A stretch of DNA of 64,000 bases from Lachnospira pectinoschiza. Its GTDB lineage: Bacteria; Bacillota; Clostridia; Lachnospirales; Lachnospiraceae. Below are positions 1 to 7,211 of the stretch, one piece after another. A model generated the notes under the pieces. It was not told the DNA's origin. It saw nothing but the letters and a program-made list of their open reading frames with translations, and did no database searches. Made by a program: the position numbers and the translations under genes. The stretch spans positions 434,001 to 498,000 of the forward strand of contig NZ_JAJCRR010000002.1 in NCBI RefSeq assembly GCF_020564355.1. The letters are read 5' to 3'. Within the stretch, counting starts at the first letter, position 1; every line of letters starts with the position of its first letter.

Positions 1-305
1 GCCAGAAAAACGGCATTACGGTTGAAGCATATTCACCGATTGCACATGGTGAAATTTTAAAACAGCCGGAAATTAAGGCTATAGCAGATAAATACGGCGT
101 AACCGTTGCACAGCTTTGTATCCGCTATACAATCCAGCTTGGTACAGTTTCACTGCCAAAGACAGCTAATCCAGAGCATATGAAATCTAATTCACAGGTG
201 GATTTTGAAATTAGTGATGAAGATATGAAGATACTCAAAAATTTCAAAAAAATTGAAAGCTATGGTGAAAGTGGTATCTTCCCGGTATACAGAGGAAAAA
301 TGTAA
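1..305 (+). CDS. Aldo/keto reductase, C-terminal part (5' end outside window)
   Basis: The reading frame is open from base 3 to the TAA at 303-305, about 100 codons. It contains GITVEAYSPIAHGEIL, then VAQLCIRYTIQLGTVSLPKT and a C-terminal DFEISDEDMKIL, the usual end of NADPH-dependent aldo/keto reductases: the last barrel strands, the cofactor-binding LPKT segment and the final helices. The family reduces aldehydes and ketones with NADPH in the cytosol. The catalytic tetrad lies upstream and cannot be checked, so the substrate is unknown. The next reading frame starts 2 bases after the stop, suggesting cotranscription. Confidence 0.85.
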   Translation, partial: QKNGITVEAYSPIAHGEILKQPEIKAIADKYGVTVAQLCIRYTIQLGTVSLPKTANPEHMKSNSQVDFEISDEDMKILKNFKKIESYGESGIFPVYRGKM

Positions 306-306
306 A

Positions 307-639
307 ATGAAAAAGCCATATATTATATGCCATATGATGACATCTGTGGACGGAAGAATTGACTGTGCCATGACGTCAAAGTTAAGCGGTGTATCCGATT
401 ATTACACCACGCTGGCTCAGATTAATGTGCCGACTACGGTAAGCGGAAGAGTGACAGCAGAACTTGAAATGGCAGAGCCGGGAAAGTTCGCTGTGTCAAA
501 CACTGAAATTTACGGACAGGAAGGCTTTTCAAAAAAGGCAGACTGTGCCGGTTATGAAGTGATTGTCGATACAAAAGGCACACTGATTTGGCCGGATGCC
601 GCAGACATGGAGAAGCCGTATCTGCTTCTTTGTTTTTGA
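307..639 (+). pseudogene. Truncated RibD C-terminal / dihydrofolate reductase-like protein
   Basis: The start is ATG 307, two bases after the aldo/keto reductase stop. The 110-residue product opens with KKPYIICHMMTSVDGRIDC, the hallmark N-terminus of RibD-C/DHFR-like NADPH reductases, which normally run 220-250 residues. The reading stops at 637-639 before the second half of the fold. The other two frames hold only short stretches (one reads EDSPLITGDEW, then stops), so the rest seems deleted rather than shifted. I infer a decaying gene; a short functional protein is less likely because the usual cofactor-binding second half is missing. Confidence 0.6.
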
Positions 640-717
640 GGACTCCCCATTGATAACCGGTGATGAATGGCATATAATAGATTAGGTTATGATTATTTGG
701 AAACGGGGATTATATTC

Positions 718-1668
718 ATGGTAAAGATAGATTTGATTACAGGATTTCTGGGTTCAGGCAAGACAACATTTATCAAAAAATACGCACAGTATCTGATGTC
801 ACAGGGATTTCATATCGGAATTCTTGAAAATGATTACGGTGCAGTCAATGTTGATATGATGCTGTTGCAGGATTTAATGGGAGAACAGTGCGAACTGGAA
901 ATGATTTCGGGCGGCTGTGATAAAGAAACGCATATCCGCCGTTTTCGTACAAAGCTGATTTCAATGGGGATGTGTGGCTATGACCGTGTGATTGTCGAGC
1001 CTTCCGGTATTTTTGATGTGGACGAATTTTTTGACGTACTGCATGAAGAACCGCTGGATAACTGGTATGAGATTGGTAATGTAATAACGGTCGTTGATGC
1101 TGAACTTGAAAATGAACTGTCGGCGGAGGCAGATTATCTGCTGGCTTCGGAAGCCGCCAATGCCGGAAAGATTCTTTTAAGCCATGCAGACGAAGCAGAC
1201 GGAGCGCAGATAGAACAGACGATTGCACATTTAAACCGTGCCATGGCGCAAATCGGCTGTAAAAGAAGATTTGACACGGAGATTGTAAAAAAGGGAACGA
1301 TACAGCTTACCAATTCGGATTTAGAAAGCTTTTCCCTGTGCGGATACGTTTATGAAAATTATCAGAAAATGGATTTATCGGAGCAGAACGTTTTTCAATC
1401 GCTTTATTTTATGAACAGCACAATGTCGGAAGAAACATTAAAAGCGGCAGTAAAAAAGCTGTTTGAAGATGAAAACTGCGGTAATATTTTCAGAATAAAA
1501 GGATTTTTAAAAGCAGACAATGACAAGTGGCTGGAATTAAATGCCACACATAGCAAAATCACTTTACAGCCGATAGCCGAGGGGCAGGATGTACTGATTG
1601 TAATCGGGGAACGGTTGAACAAAGAAGCGGTTGAAAGTTATATACAAAGTGATAGCTTCCGCATGTAA
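718..1668 (+). CDS. COG0523 / CobW-family GTP-binding protein
   Basis: The 316-residue protein begins MVKIDLITGFLGSGKTTF, with a P-loop GFLGSGKTT at residues 9-17. A later VEPSGIFDVDEFF resembles the switch/Walker B segment of CobW-P47K GTPases, which move or insert metals such as zinc or cobalt. ATG 718 was preferred over an upstream ATG at 667 because the P-loop then sits at its usual distance from the N-terminus. Most relatives carry a CxCC metal-binding motif after the P-loop; here the site reads SGGCDKE with one cysteine, so metal handling may differ. The domain after about residue 230 is divergent. It ends convergent to the symporter gene. Confidence 0.8.
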   Translation: MVKIDLITGFLGSGKTTFIKKYAQYLMSQGFHIGILENDYGAVNVDMMLLQDLMGEQCELEMISGGCDKETHIRRFRTKLISMGMCGYDRVIVEPSGIFDVDEFFDVLHEEPLDNWYEIGNVITVVDAELENELSAEADYLLASEAANAGKILLSHADEADGAQIEQTIAHLNRAMAQIGCKRRFDTEIVKKGTIQLTNSDLESFSLCGYVYENYQKMDLSEQNVFQSLYFMNSTMSEETLKAAVKKLFEDENCGNIFRIKGFLKADNDKWLELNATHSKITLQPIAEGQDVLIVIGERLNKEAVESYIQSDSFRM

Positions 1669-1773
1669 GACAGATATCATGAAGATTTCTGCCCGCATTA
1701 TCATGAATTGTAAAATCTAAAATGTGTGTATAGATATTGTTGTCAAGCAGAGTATAAAAATATGAGCTATCAT

Positions 1774-1858
1774 AAAAAGACTGTGAATTTAACGGTTCAA
1801 TATACTCCCGATTCCGGGGACATATCAAAAGCCGTTAAGACACAGTCTTTATTTTTAC
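1774..1858. terminator. Bidirectional terminator between convergent genes
   Basis: AAAGACTGTG (1776-1785) pairs with CACAGTCTTT (1841-1850), and AACGG pairs with CCGTT inside. T-rich tails follow on both strands (ATTTTTA on plus, TTTTATG on minus). It lies between the GTPase gene and the symporter gene. Confidence 0.65.
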
Positions 1859-1880
1859 AGACTTATTATTCTGTTCATTA

Positions 1881-3239
1881 TTAATACTGAATGACACCGA
1901 ACTGCGCCAGTGTATAGAAAACTAAAATAATTAAAAGCAGTACCGGTGCGATATAGCGGATCATCATGCGGTAAATATTTTTGCGCTTGAAGGTTTCGCC
2001 GTTTTTGGTGGCTTCTGCAATAATGTAATCGGCGCCGACAAACCAGCCAATCATAATGCAGGTTAAAAATGCAACAACCGGCAGCAGTATACTGTTACTG
2101 ATAAAATCACAGAAAGTCAGGAAATCCATGCCAAAGATTGTAAATCCGGACCATATACCGTTGCCTAAAGAGCATGGCACACCGAGCAGAATGGAAAACA
2201 GTACAATACCGATACAGCATTTAATACGGCTCAGCCCAAAGCGGTCCATCATCATCGAAACAATTGCTTCCATGACAGATACGGAACTTGTCAGTGCGGC
2301 AAACAATACCAGTGTAAAAAAGAGTGCACCCATAAAACGTCCACCTGCCATTTGTGAAAAGACCTTCGGCAGTGTAATAAACATCAGTCCGGCGCCGCCC
2401 TGTGACATTCCGGCTTCTCCGCTGAAAATGTATACGGCAGGAACAACCATCAGTCCGGCAAGCAGGGCAATAACCGTATCAAAAATTTCAATCTGATTGA
2501 CAGATTTTACCATGCTGACATCGTCACGTGTGTAAGAACCATACGTAATCATAATGCCCATTGCAAGGCTCATGGAATAAAACATCTGCCCCATTGCGGC
2601 ACAGACGGTTTTCAATGAAAACTTTGAAAAATCCGGTAACAGGTAATATTTTAATCCGGCGGCAGAACCCGGCAGTAATACAACGTAAATGCAGATAACA
2701 ACTGCAAGAATGATTAAAACCGGCATTAAAACACGGCTGACATTTTCGATTCCTTTTTCAACTCCACACACGACAATCAATGCGGTCAGTGCAAGGAAAA
2801 TAAAAAAGAAAATGAGTGGTGCGTATTCCTGACTGATAAAGTTTGAAAAAAACGAAGTTTCTGCGGCGGCTTCATTTTGTCCGGAGATAAATACAGCCAT
2901 GTATTTTGTTACCCAGCCGCCGATTACGCAGTAATACGGCAGGATAATAACCGGAATGATAAAAGCAATCGGTCCGATAAATCCAAATTTTTTATGCACT
3001 TTTGCATAGGCTCTTGTAGGACTTAATTTGGTTTTCCGTCCGATTGCAATTTCGGTGGTCATGAGTGTAAATCCAAACGTCAGTGCCAATATAATATAAA
3101 CTAAGATAAAAATGCCGCCGCCGTACTGTGCAGCCAGATAAGGGAACCGCCACAGATTTCCGAGTCCGACAGCACTTCCTGCGGCGGCAAGTACGAATCC
3201 AAGCCCGCCGGTAAAGCTTCCTCTATGTTTCTTTTCCAT
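1881..3239 (-). CDS. Sodium:neurotransmitter symporter (SNF) family transporter
   Basis: The 452-residue integral membrane protein has about 11-12 hydrophobic segments. Its N-terminus (RGSFTGGLGFVLAAAGSAVG, then LGNLWRFPY) is the first transmembrane helix of the LeuT-like SNF family and contains the unwound sodium and substrate site. Members import amino acids or related amines with sodium across the cytoplasmic membrane; the substrate cannot be read from sequence. The start ATG at 3239 follows a GGAGG site. A sigma-A promoter lies 75-105 bases upstream and the gene ends at a shared terminator, so it is probably monocistronic. Confidence 0.9.
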   Translation of the reverse strand: MEKKHRGSFTGGLGFVLAAAGSAVGLGNLWRFPYLAAQYGGGIFILVYIILALTFGFTLMTTEIAIGRKTKLSPTRAYAKVHKKFGFIGPIAFIIPVIILPYYCVIGGWVTKYMAVFISGQNEAAAETSFFSNFISQEYAPLIFFFIFLALTALIVVCGVEKGIENVSRVLMPVLIILAVVICIYVVLLPGSAAGLKYYLLPDFSKFSLKTVCAAMGQMFYSMSLAMGIMITYGSYTRDDVSMVKSVNQIEIFDTVIALLAGLMVVPAVYIFSGEAGMSQGGAGLMFITLPKVFSQMAGGRFMGALFFTLVLFAALTSSVSVMEAIVSMMMDRFGLSRIKCCIGIVLFSILLGVPCSLGNGIWSGFTIFGMDFLTFCDFISNSILLPVVAFLTCIMIGWFVGADYIIAEATKNGETFKRKNIYRMMIRYIAPVLLLIILVFYTLAQFGVIQY

Positions 3240-3315
3240 AAAACCTCCATTATTGAATCAAATTATTGTTGTTGAATGCTGATACTGCCCAAAGACAGTT
3301 TACAAACAGATTATT

Positions 3316-3344
3316 ATCATAACAGAAGCGTGAAAAATGTGCAA
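3316..3344 (-). promoter_or_regulatory. Sigma-A promoter of the SNF transporter gene
   Basis: On the minus strand, TTGCAC (3344-3339), a 17-base spacer and TATGAT (3321-3316). It points into the symporter gene and back to back with the promoter at 3402. Confidence 0.6.
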
Positions 3345-3401
3345 GCACAGGTGTATAAAATATTAAGGATTTATAAAAACAATAAAAAAATAAAAGAAGA
3401 C

Positions 3402-3432
3402 TTGACTTTAAGTAAACTTTAAGTTGTATGCT
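3402..3432 (+). promoter_or_regulatory. MerR-type promoter with 19-bp spacer and dyad operator
   Basis: TTGACT (3402-3407) and TATGCT (3427-3432) are 19 bp apart, the overlong spacing typical of promoters activated by MerR-family regulators. The spacer holds two copies of the palindromic 9-mer ACTTTAAGT (3406-3414 and 3417-3425), giving a 20-bp dyad with 16 symmetric positions. From memory, this resembles AdhR/NmlR-type operators (CTTTAAG half-sites). No MerR gene is visible in the window. Confidence 0.6.
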
Positions 3433-3488
3433 ATAAATAACAAAAAATGACTACGCAGCATTACTATGGCTGTGGAATGGAGGAATTT

Positions 3489-5243
3489 ATGTATTTGGAA
3501 AAGATTCAGTCACCTGAAGATGTAAAAAAATTAGATGTAGAACAGTTAAAGGTGCTTGCAGGCGAAATGCGCCAGGCACTGATTCAGAAGTTAAGTGTCC
3601 ACGGCGGACATGTCGGTCCGAACCTTGGTATGGTTGAAGCCACAATTGCCATGCACTATGTATTTGATTCACCAAAGGATAAAATGGTATTTGACGTTTC
3701 ACATCAGAGTTACTGCCATAAAATGCTGACAGGACGTGCAGATGCATTTTTAGATGAAGCAAAATATGATGATGTATCGGGATATTCTGAGCCGTCCGAG
3801 AGTGAACACGACTTTTTCTGCATCGGACATACGTCAACTTCAGTCAGTCTTGCCTGCGGTCTTGCAAAGGCGAGAGATCTGGCAGATGAAAATTATAATG
3901 TTATTGCAGTTATTGGAGATGGTTCTTTAAGCGGTGGCGAAGCACTGGAAGGACTGGATTTTGCAAAGGAATTAAACGGCAATCTGATTGTGGTTGTCAA
4001 TGATAATGAAATGTCTATCGCAGAAAACCACGGCGGTTTATATGAAAATTTAAAGTTGTTACGTGATACAAAAGGGCAGGCAGAATGCAACATTTTTAAG
4101 GCAATGGGCTTAAATTATGTTTTTGTGGAAGACGGCAATGATTTGACACAGCTTATTGACGCATTTAAAAGGGTCAAGGATTCTAAGGCGCCGGTTGCAG
4201 TGCATATCCATACATTAAAGGGTAAGGGATATACATTGGCAGAAGAAAACAAGGAAAGTTGGCACTGGCATATGCCATTTGATATTGAAACCGGCAAAAC
4301 AAAAGGAAATTATGACGGTGGAGAAGATTACGGTACGTTGACCGCAGATTATCTGTTACAGAAAATGAAAGAAGACGCTTCTGTTGTAGCAATTACTTCC
4401 GCAACACCGACGGTTTTTGGTTTTACAAATGATAAGAGAGAGCAGGCGGGAAGACAGTTTGTGGATGTAGGTATCGCGGAGGAACATGCGGTTGCACTTG
4501 CATCCGGACTAGCAACGGGCGGTGCAAAGCCGGTTTACGGTGTGTACAGCACATTTTTACAGAGATGTTATGACCAGTTATCACAGGATTTATGTGTCAA
4601 TAACAGTCCTGCAACAATTCTGACATTTTGTGCTTCCGTATACGGAATGAACGATATTACCCATATCGGATTTTTCGATATTCCGATGATTGCAAATATT
4701 CCGAATTTAGTATACCTTGCACCGACCTGTAAGGAAGAATATTTTGCAATGCTTGACTGGGCAGTAGAGCAGAAAGACCACCCGGTAGCGATCCGTGTAC
4801 CTGCAACAGGTGTGGCAACTTCCGGCAGACCGGTTGATGCGGATTACAGCACATTAAACCGCTATGAAGTTACAGAAAAAGGCAGTAAAGTGGCAATTCT
4901 TGCATTGGGTGATTTCTATACATTAGGCGAGGAAACAGCAGAACTTTTAAAGAAATCCGGTATCCATGTAACACTGATTAATCCGAGATTTATCACAGGC
5001 TTAGATAGTGAACTGTTAGAAAATCTGAAAGCAGAACACAGTATGGTTGTGACACTTGAAGACGGCGTGTTAGACGGTGGTTTCGGTGAAAAAATCGCAC
5101 GTTTTTACGGTGCTTCGGATATCAAGACCTTAAACTTCGGATTAAAGAAGGAATTTTTAGACAGATATAATGTCGAAGATGTCTTAAAGGCAAATCATCT
5201 GACACCGGAGCAGATTGCAGAGGATATTCAGGCAGTGATGTAA
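3489..5243 (+). CDS. 1-deoxy-D-xylulose-5-phosphate synthase-like TPP enzyme with altered substrate site
   Basis: The 584-residue protein has the DXS domain order: a TPP-binding N-terminal domain with IGDGSLSGGEAL and a VVNDNEMSIAE stretch, a pyrimidine-binding domain with DVGIAEEHAV (catalytic Glu about 331) and a transketolase C-terminal domain. ATG 3489 follows ATGGAGGA at good spacing and is preferred to ATG 3447. Gapless comparison with remembered E. coli DXS shows Tyr353, Arg359 and His392 kept (E. coli Tyr392, Arg398, His431). Arg420 is replaced by Cys381, Asp427 by Asn388 and Arg478 by Ala439. The two arginines bind the glyceraldehyde-3-phosphate phosphate in true DXS, so another acceptor is likely. 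It is monocistronic, between a MerR-type promoter and a terminator. A diverged but active DXS remains possible. Confidence 0.75.
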   Translation: MYLEKIQSPEDVKKLDVEQLKVLAGEMRQALIQKLSVHGGHVGPNLGMVEATIAMHYVFDSPKDKMVFDVSHQSYCHKMLTGRADAFLDEAKYDDVSGYSEPSESEHDFFCIGHTSTSVSLACGLAKARDLADENYNVIAVIGDGSLSGGEALEGLDFAKELNGNLIVVVNDNEMSIAENHGGLYENLKLLRDTKGQAECNIFKAMGLNYVFVEDGNDLTQLIDAFKRVKDSKAPVAVHIHTLKGKGYTLAEENKESWHWHMPFDIETGKTKGNYDGGEDYGTLTADYLLQKMKEDASVVAITSATPTVFGFTNDKREQAGRQFVDVGIAEEHAVALASGLATGGAKPVYGVYSTFLQRCYDQLSQDLCVNNSPATILTFCASVYGMNDITHIGFFDIPMIANIPNLVYLAPTCKEEYFAMLDWAVEQKDHPVAIRVPATGVATSGRPVDADYSTLNRYEVTEKGSKVAILALGDFYTLGEETAELLKKSGIHVTLINPRFITGLDSELLENLKAEHSMVVTLEDGVLDGGFGEKIARFYGASDIKTLNFGLKKEFLDRYNVEDVLKANHLTPEQIAEDIQAVM

Positions 5244-5265
5244 GGTAATTGACAGAATAGATGAT

Positions 5266-5316
5266 ACCCCGGGAATATATCAGGCGGTTGGGCTTATATA
5301 TTACTGGGGTGTTTTT
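5266..5316 (+). terminator. Rho-independent terminator after the DXS-like gene
   Basis: ACCCC and AATATAT in the left arm pair with ATATATT and GGGGT in the right arm (5266-5310), followed by GTTTTTG. Confidence 0.75.
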
Positions 5317-5342
5317 GTATTGACAATAAAAAGGCTCTTTGT

Positions 5343-5537
5343 CAAGAGTGGAGGTTAAAAAGCAGGCTTATTTCATCTCAAAGGGAAAGAGATTTTGTAA
5401 ATAGTAACTATGACGATATTAAGCAGGTATTTAGTATTTGGCTTTGTATGAATATGGATTCTAACAGTATGAGCCATATACATTTTGTTAAAGATGAAAT
5501 GTTAGAACCGTATGATTGGAAAGGAAAATATGCATAA
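5343..5537 (+). pseudogene. Remnant of a PD-(D/E)XK nuclease family transposase
   Basis: This 65-codon frame has no start codon. It reads ISSQRERDFVNSNYDDIKQ and VFSIWLCMNMDSNSMSHIHF and stops at 5535-5537. The pattern YDDIK..FSIWxCMN resembles the middle of Rpn/YhgA-like PD-(D/E)XK transposase-nucleases that are abundant in Lachnospiraceae. The nuclease half and the C-terminus are gone, so this is a dead fragment. Together with the flanking hairpins it fills the gene-free stretch 5244-5632. Confidence 0.55.
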
Positions 5538-5576
5538 GATAGGCTATACATCAAATCAGATAGCTGATGCTGTCGG

Positions 5577-5616
5577 AATCCGCCGATTCAATCACAATAA
5601 AAAGAATCGGCGGATT
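5577..5616. terminator. Perfect 13-bp inverted repeat, possible terminator of the small minus-strand gene
   Basis: AATCCGCCGATTC (5577-5589) pairs exactly with GAATCGGCGGATT (5604-5616) around a 14-base loop. It lies 17 bases beyond the stop of the gene at 5633. Neither side has a strong T-tract, so a terminator role is only probable; it could be the end of the old mobile element. Confidence 0.4.
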
Positions 5617-5632
5617 GGTTTAACTTTTGCCT

Positions 5633-5887
5633 TTAATTCTGCATAAACGCTTTCATAATATTCACTTCTTTTGCAGTCTTTAAAATAGACTCCTGCTGCA
5701 TTTTCAGATACAGTTCCAGTGCTTTGACTTCCTTTTCGGAAAAGCCGTCATTGGAAATAATCGTGCAGTCCGGAATTTTACCCTCGGCACTTTTTCTGCC
5801 TTCGCTAAACAGTACGAAAGCTGTCGGTTTGCCGTCTTTTTGAAAAATCTGCGAAATAGACATGTTCATTTTACCGTTCATAAGCAT
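5633..5887 (-). CDS. Small conserved-looking protein of unknown function (84 aa)
   Basis: The protein is acidic, without membrane segments or signal peptide. It has a compact N-terminal part (FQKDGKPTAFVLFSEGRK, then AEGKIPDCTIISNDGF) that looks like a small beta fold and a C-terminal helix. ATG 5887 is chosen because GAAAAGGAA precedes it; a longer reading from 5959 would start only about 15 bases after a TATAAT and lack a ribosome site. It appears to be a single-gene unit. I recognise no domain. Confidence 0.6.
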   Translation of the reverse strand: MLMNGKMNMSISQIFQKDGKPTAFVLFSEGRKSAEGKIPDCTIISNDGFSEKEVKALELYLKMQQESILKTAKEVNIMKAFMQN

Positions 5888-6129
5888 ATATTCCTTTTCT
5901 ATATTTATTATATTGTTCTGCGTAACAGCCTGTATGGAATTGTTGAATCCAAACAGCATTTAATTAAAAATATTATAGCAGAACATTTTACAAGAAGCAA
6001 ACTTAAAACAAAGAAAATCAACCCAAAATAGCTTTTCTAAAATGAAAATTAATGTTATAATAACATGAAATATTTTCGTTCCGGGGACTGAAAAAATCGG
6101 TGAAAAGCCGGAACAGCAGGAGGATTGTG

Positions 6130-7122
6130 GTGAAAAGAGGAAAAAAACGAATTATCGGACTGGTTATATTTGCAGTGGCAGTGGCGCTGATTGCAGGATA
6201 TATAAAATTTTTTAACGGAACATTTTTATACATTTCGACAGGTTTAAAAGATGATGTCGTATTAAAAGCAGGCAATTCAAAAGCCTACACATGGGAGGCA
6301 GATATTCTGCTTTCCGATGCCAAAAAAGAATATGAAAATGTTTTCGGAAGCGGTGTGTGGAGTCAGAGCATGGAAGGTGTCAACATGGATGACTATGTAA
6401 AGGACCAGGTGCGCTCCAAGTTAATCCGCGTAAAATGTATGAATCTCATGGCAAAAGAAAAGGGTGTGGTGCTGTCGCGTACCCAGAAAGATGCTGTAAG
6501 CAGTGCGGCAGATACATTTTTTAATGCACTGACACAGGAGCAGGTTTCTGCTTTAAATGTTACAAAAGATCAGATTGAAAAAATGTTTACGGAGTTTGCA
6601 ATTGCAGATACATTATATGACGATGTGACTTCGCAGATTAATACGGAAGTCAGCTCCGATGATGCAAGAGTGATTACAATACAGTACATCTGTGCGGGTT
6701 CCAAGTCGGACATTTCTTCCGCAAAAGAGCGTTTGGATAACGGAGAGTCGTTCTATTCCGTAGCAAAGGATTTTGGCGGGGAAGAAGAATCCGAAACAGA
6801 ATGCAAGCGCGGTGAAATGGAACAGGCATTTGAAACGGCAGCCTTTAATTTAAAGACAGGCGAAACCAGCAGTATTGTTGAAGCAGGCGGAAAATATTAC
6901 ATTATCCGCTGTACCAGTGACAATGAAAAGTCCAAAACGGAAGCTAATAAAACGGCGCTGATGGATGAAAAGAAGCTGGAATATTTTAACAGTGTCTTTG
7001 AAAGCTATGAAGCTTCTAAGTATGTGGAAATGAATAAGAAGGTCTGGAACAGCAAGAAGACCGCCAATGCCACAGAACTGCCGGTAAGCTTTGAAACAGT
7101 TTTTAATGAGCTGGTAAAATAA
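6130..7122 (+). CDS. Membrane-anchored PrsA/SurA-like peptidyl-prolyl isomerase
   Basis: The 330-residue protein starts at GTG 6130, six bases after AGGAGG (6118-6123). It has a basic start (KRGKKR), one hydrophobic anchor (IIGLVIFAVAVALIAGYI) and an extracellular remainder. Residues about 60-180 are helical and SurA_N-like. Residues about 185-275 resemble a parvulin rotamase: DARVITIQYIC, then AKERLDNGESFYSVAKDF, RGEMEQAFETAAFNLKTGE and YYIIRC. The family folds secreted proteins outside the membrane. The usual PrsA lipobox is absent; an uncleaved anchor replaces it. It lies upstream of the topoisomerase genes with a 90-base gap. Confidence 0.75.
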   Translation: MKRGKKRIIGLVIFAVAVALIAGYIKFFNGTFLYISTGLKDDVVLKAGNSKAYTWEADILLSDAKKEYENVFGSGVWSQSMEGVNMDDYVKDQVRSKLIRVKCMNLMAKEKGVVLSRTQKDAVSSAADTFFNALTQEQVSALNVTKDQIEKMFTEFAIADTLYDDVTSQINTEVSSDDARVITIQYICAGSKSDISSAKERLDNGESFYSVAKDFGGEEESETECKRGEMEQAFETAAFNLKTGETSSIVEAGGKYYIIRCTSDNEKSKTEANKTALMDEKKLEYFNSVFESYEASKYVEMNKKVWNSKKTANATELPVSFETVFNELVK

Positions 7123-7211
7123 ATTACGTATTTGTAATGTGATTCTGACAGCAAAGATATTTAAAAGATAAAAAATATAAAATAGAAATAAGAAAAAGAA
7201 TGGAGAAAATC

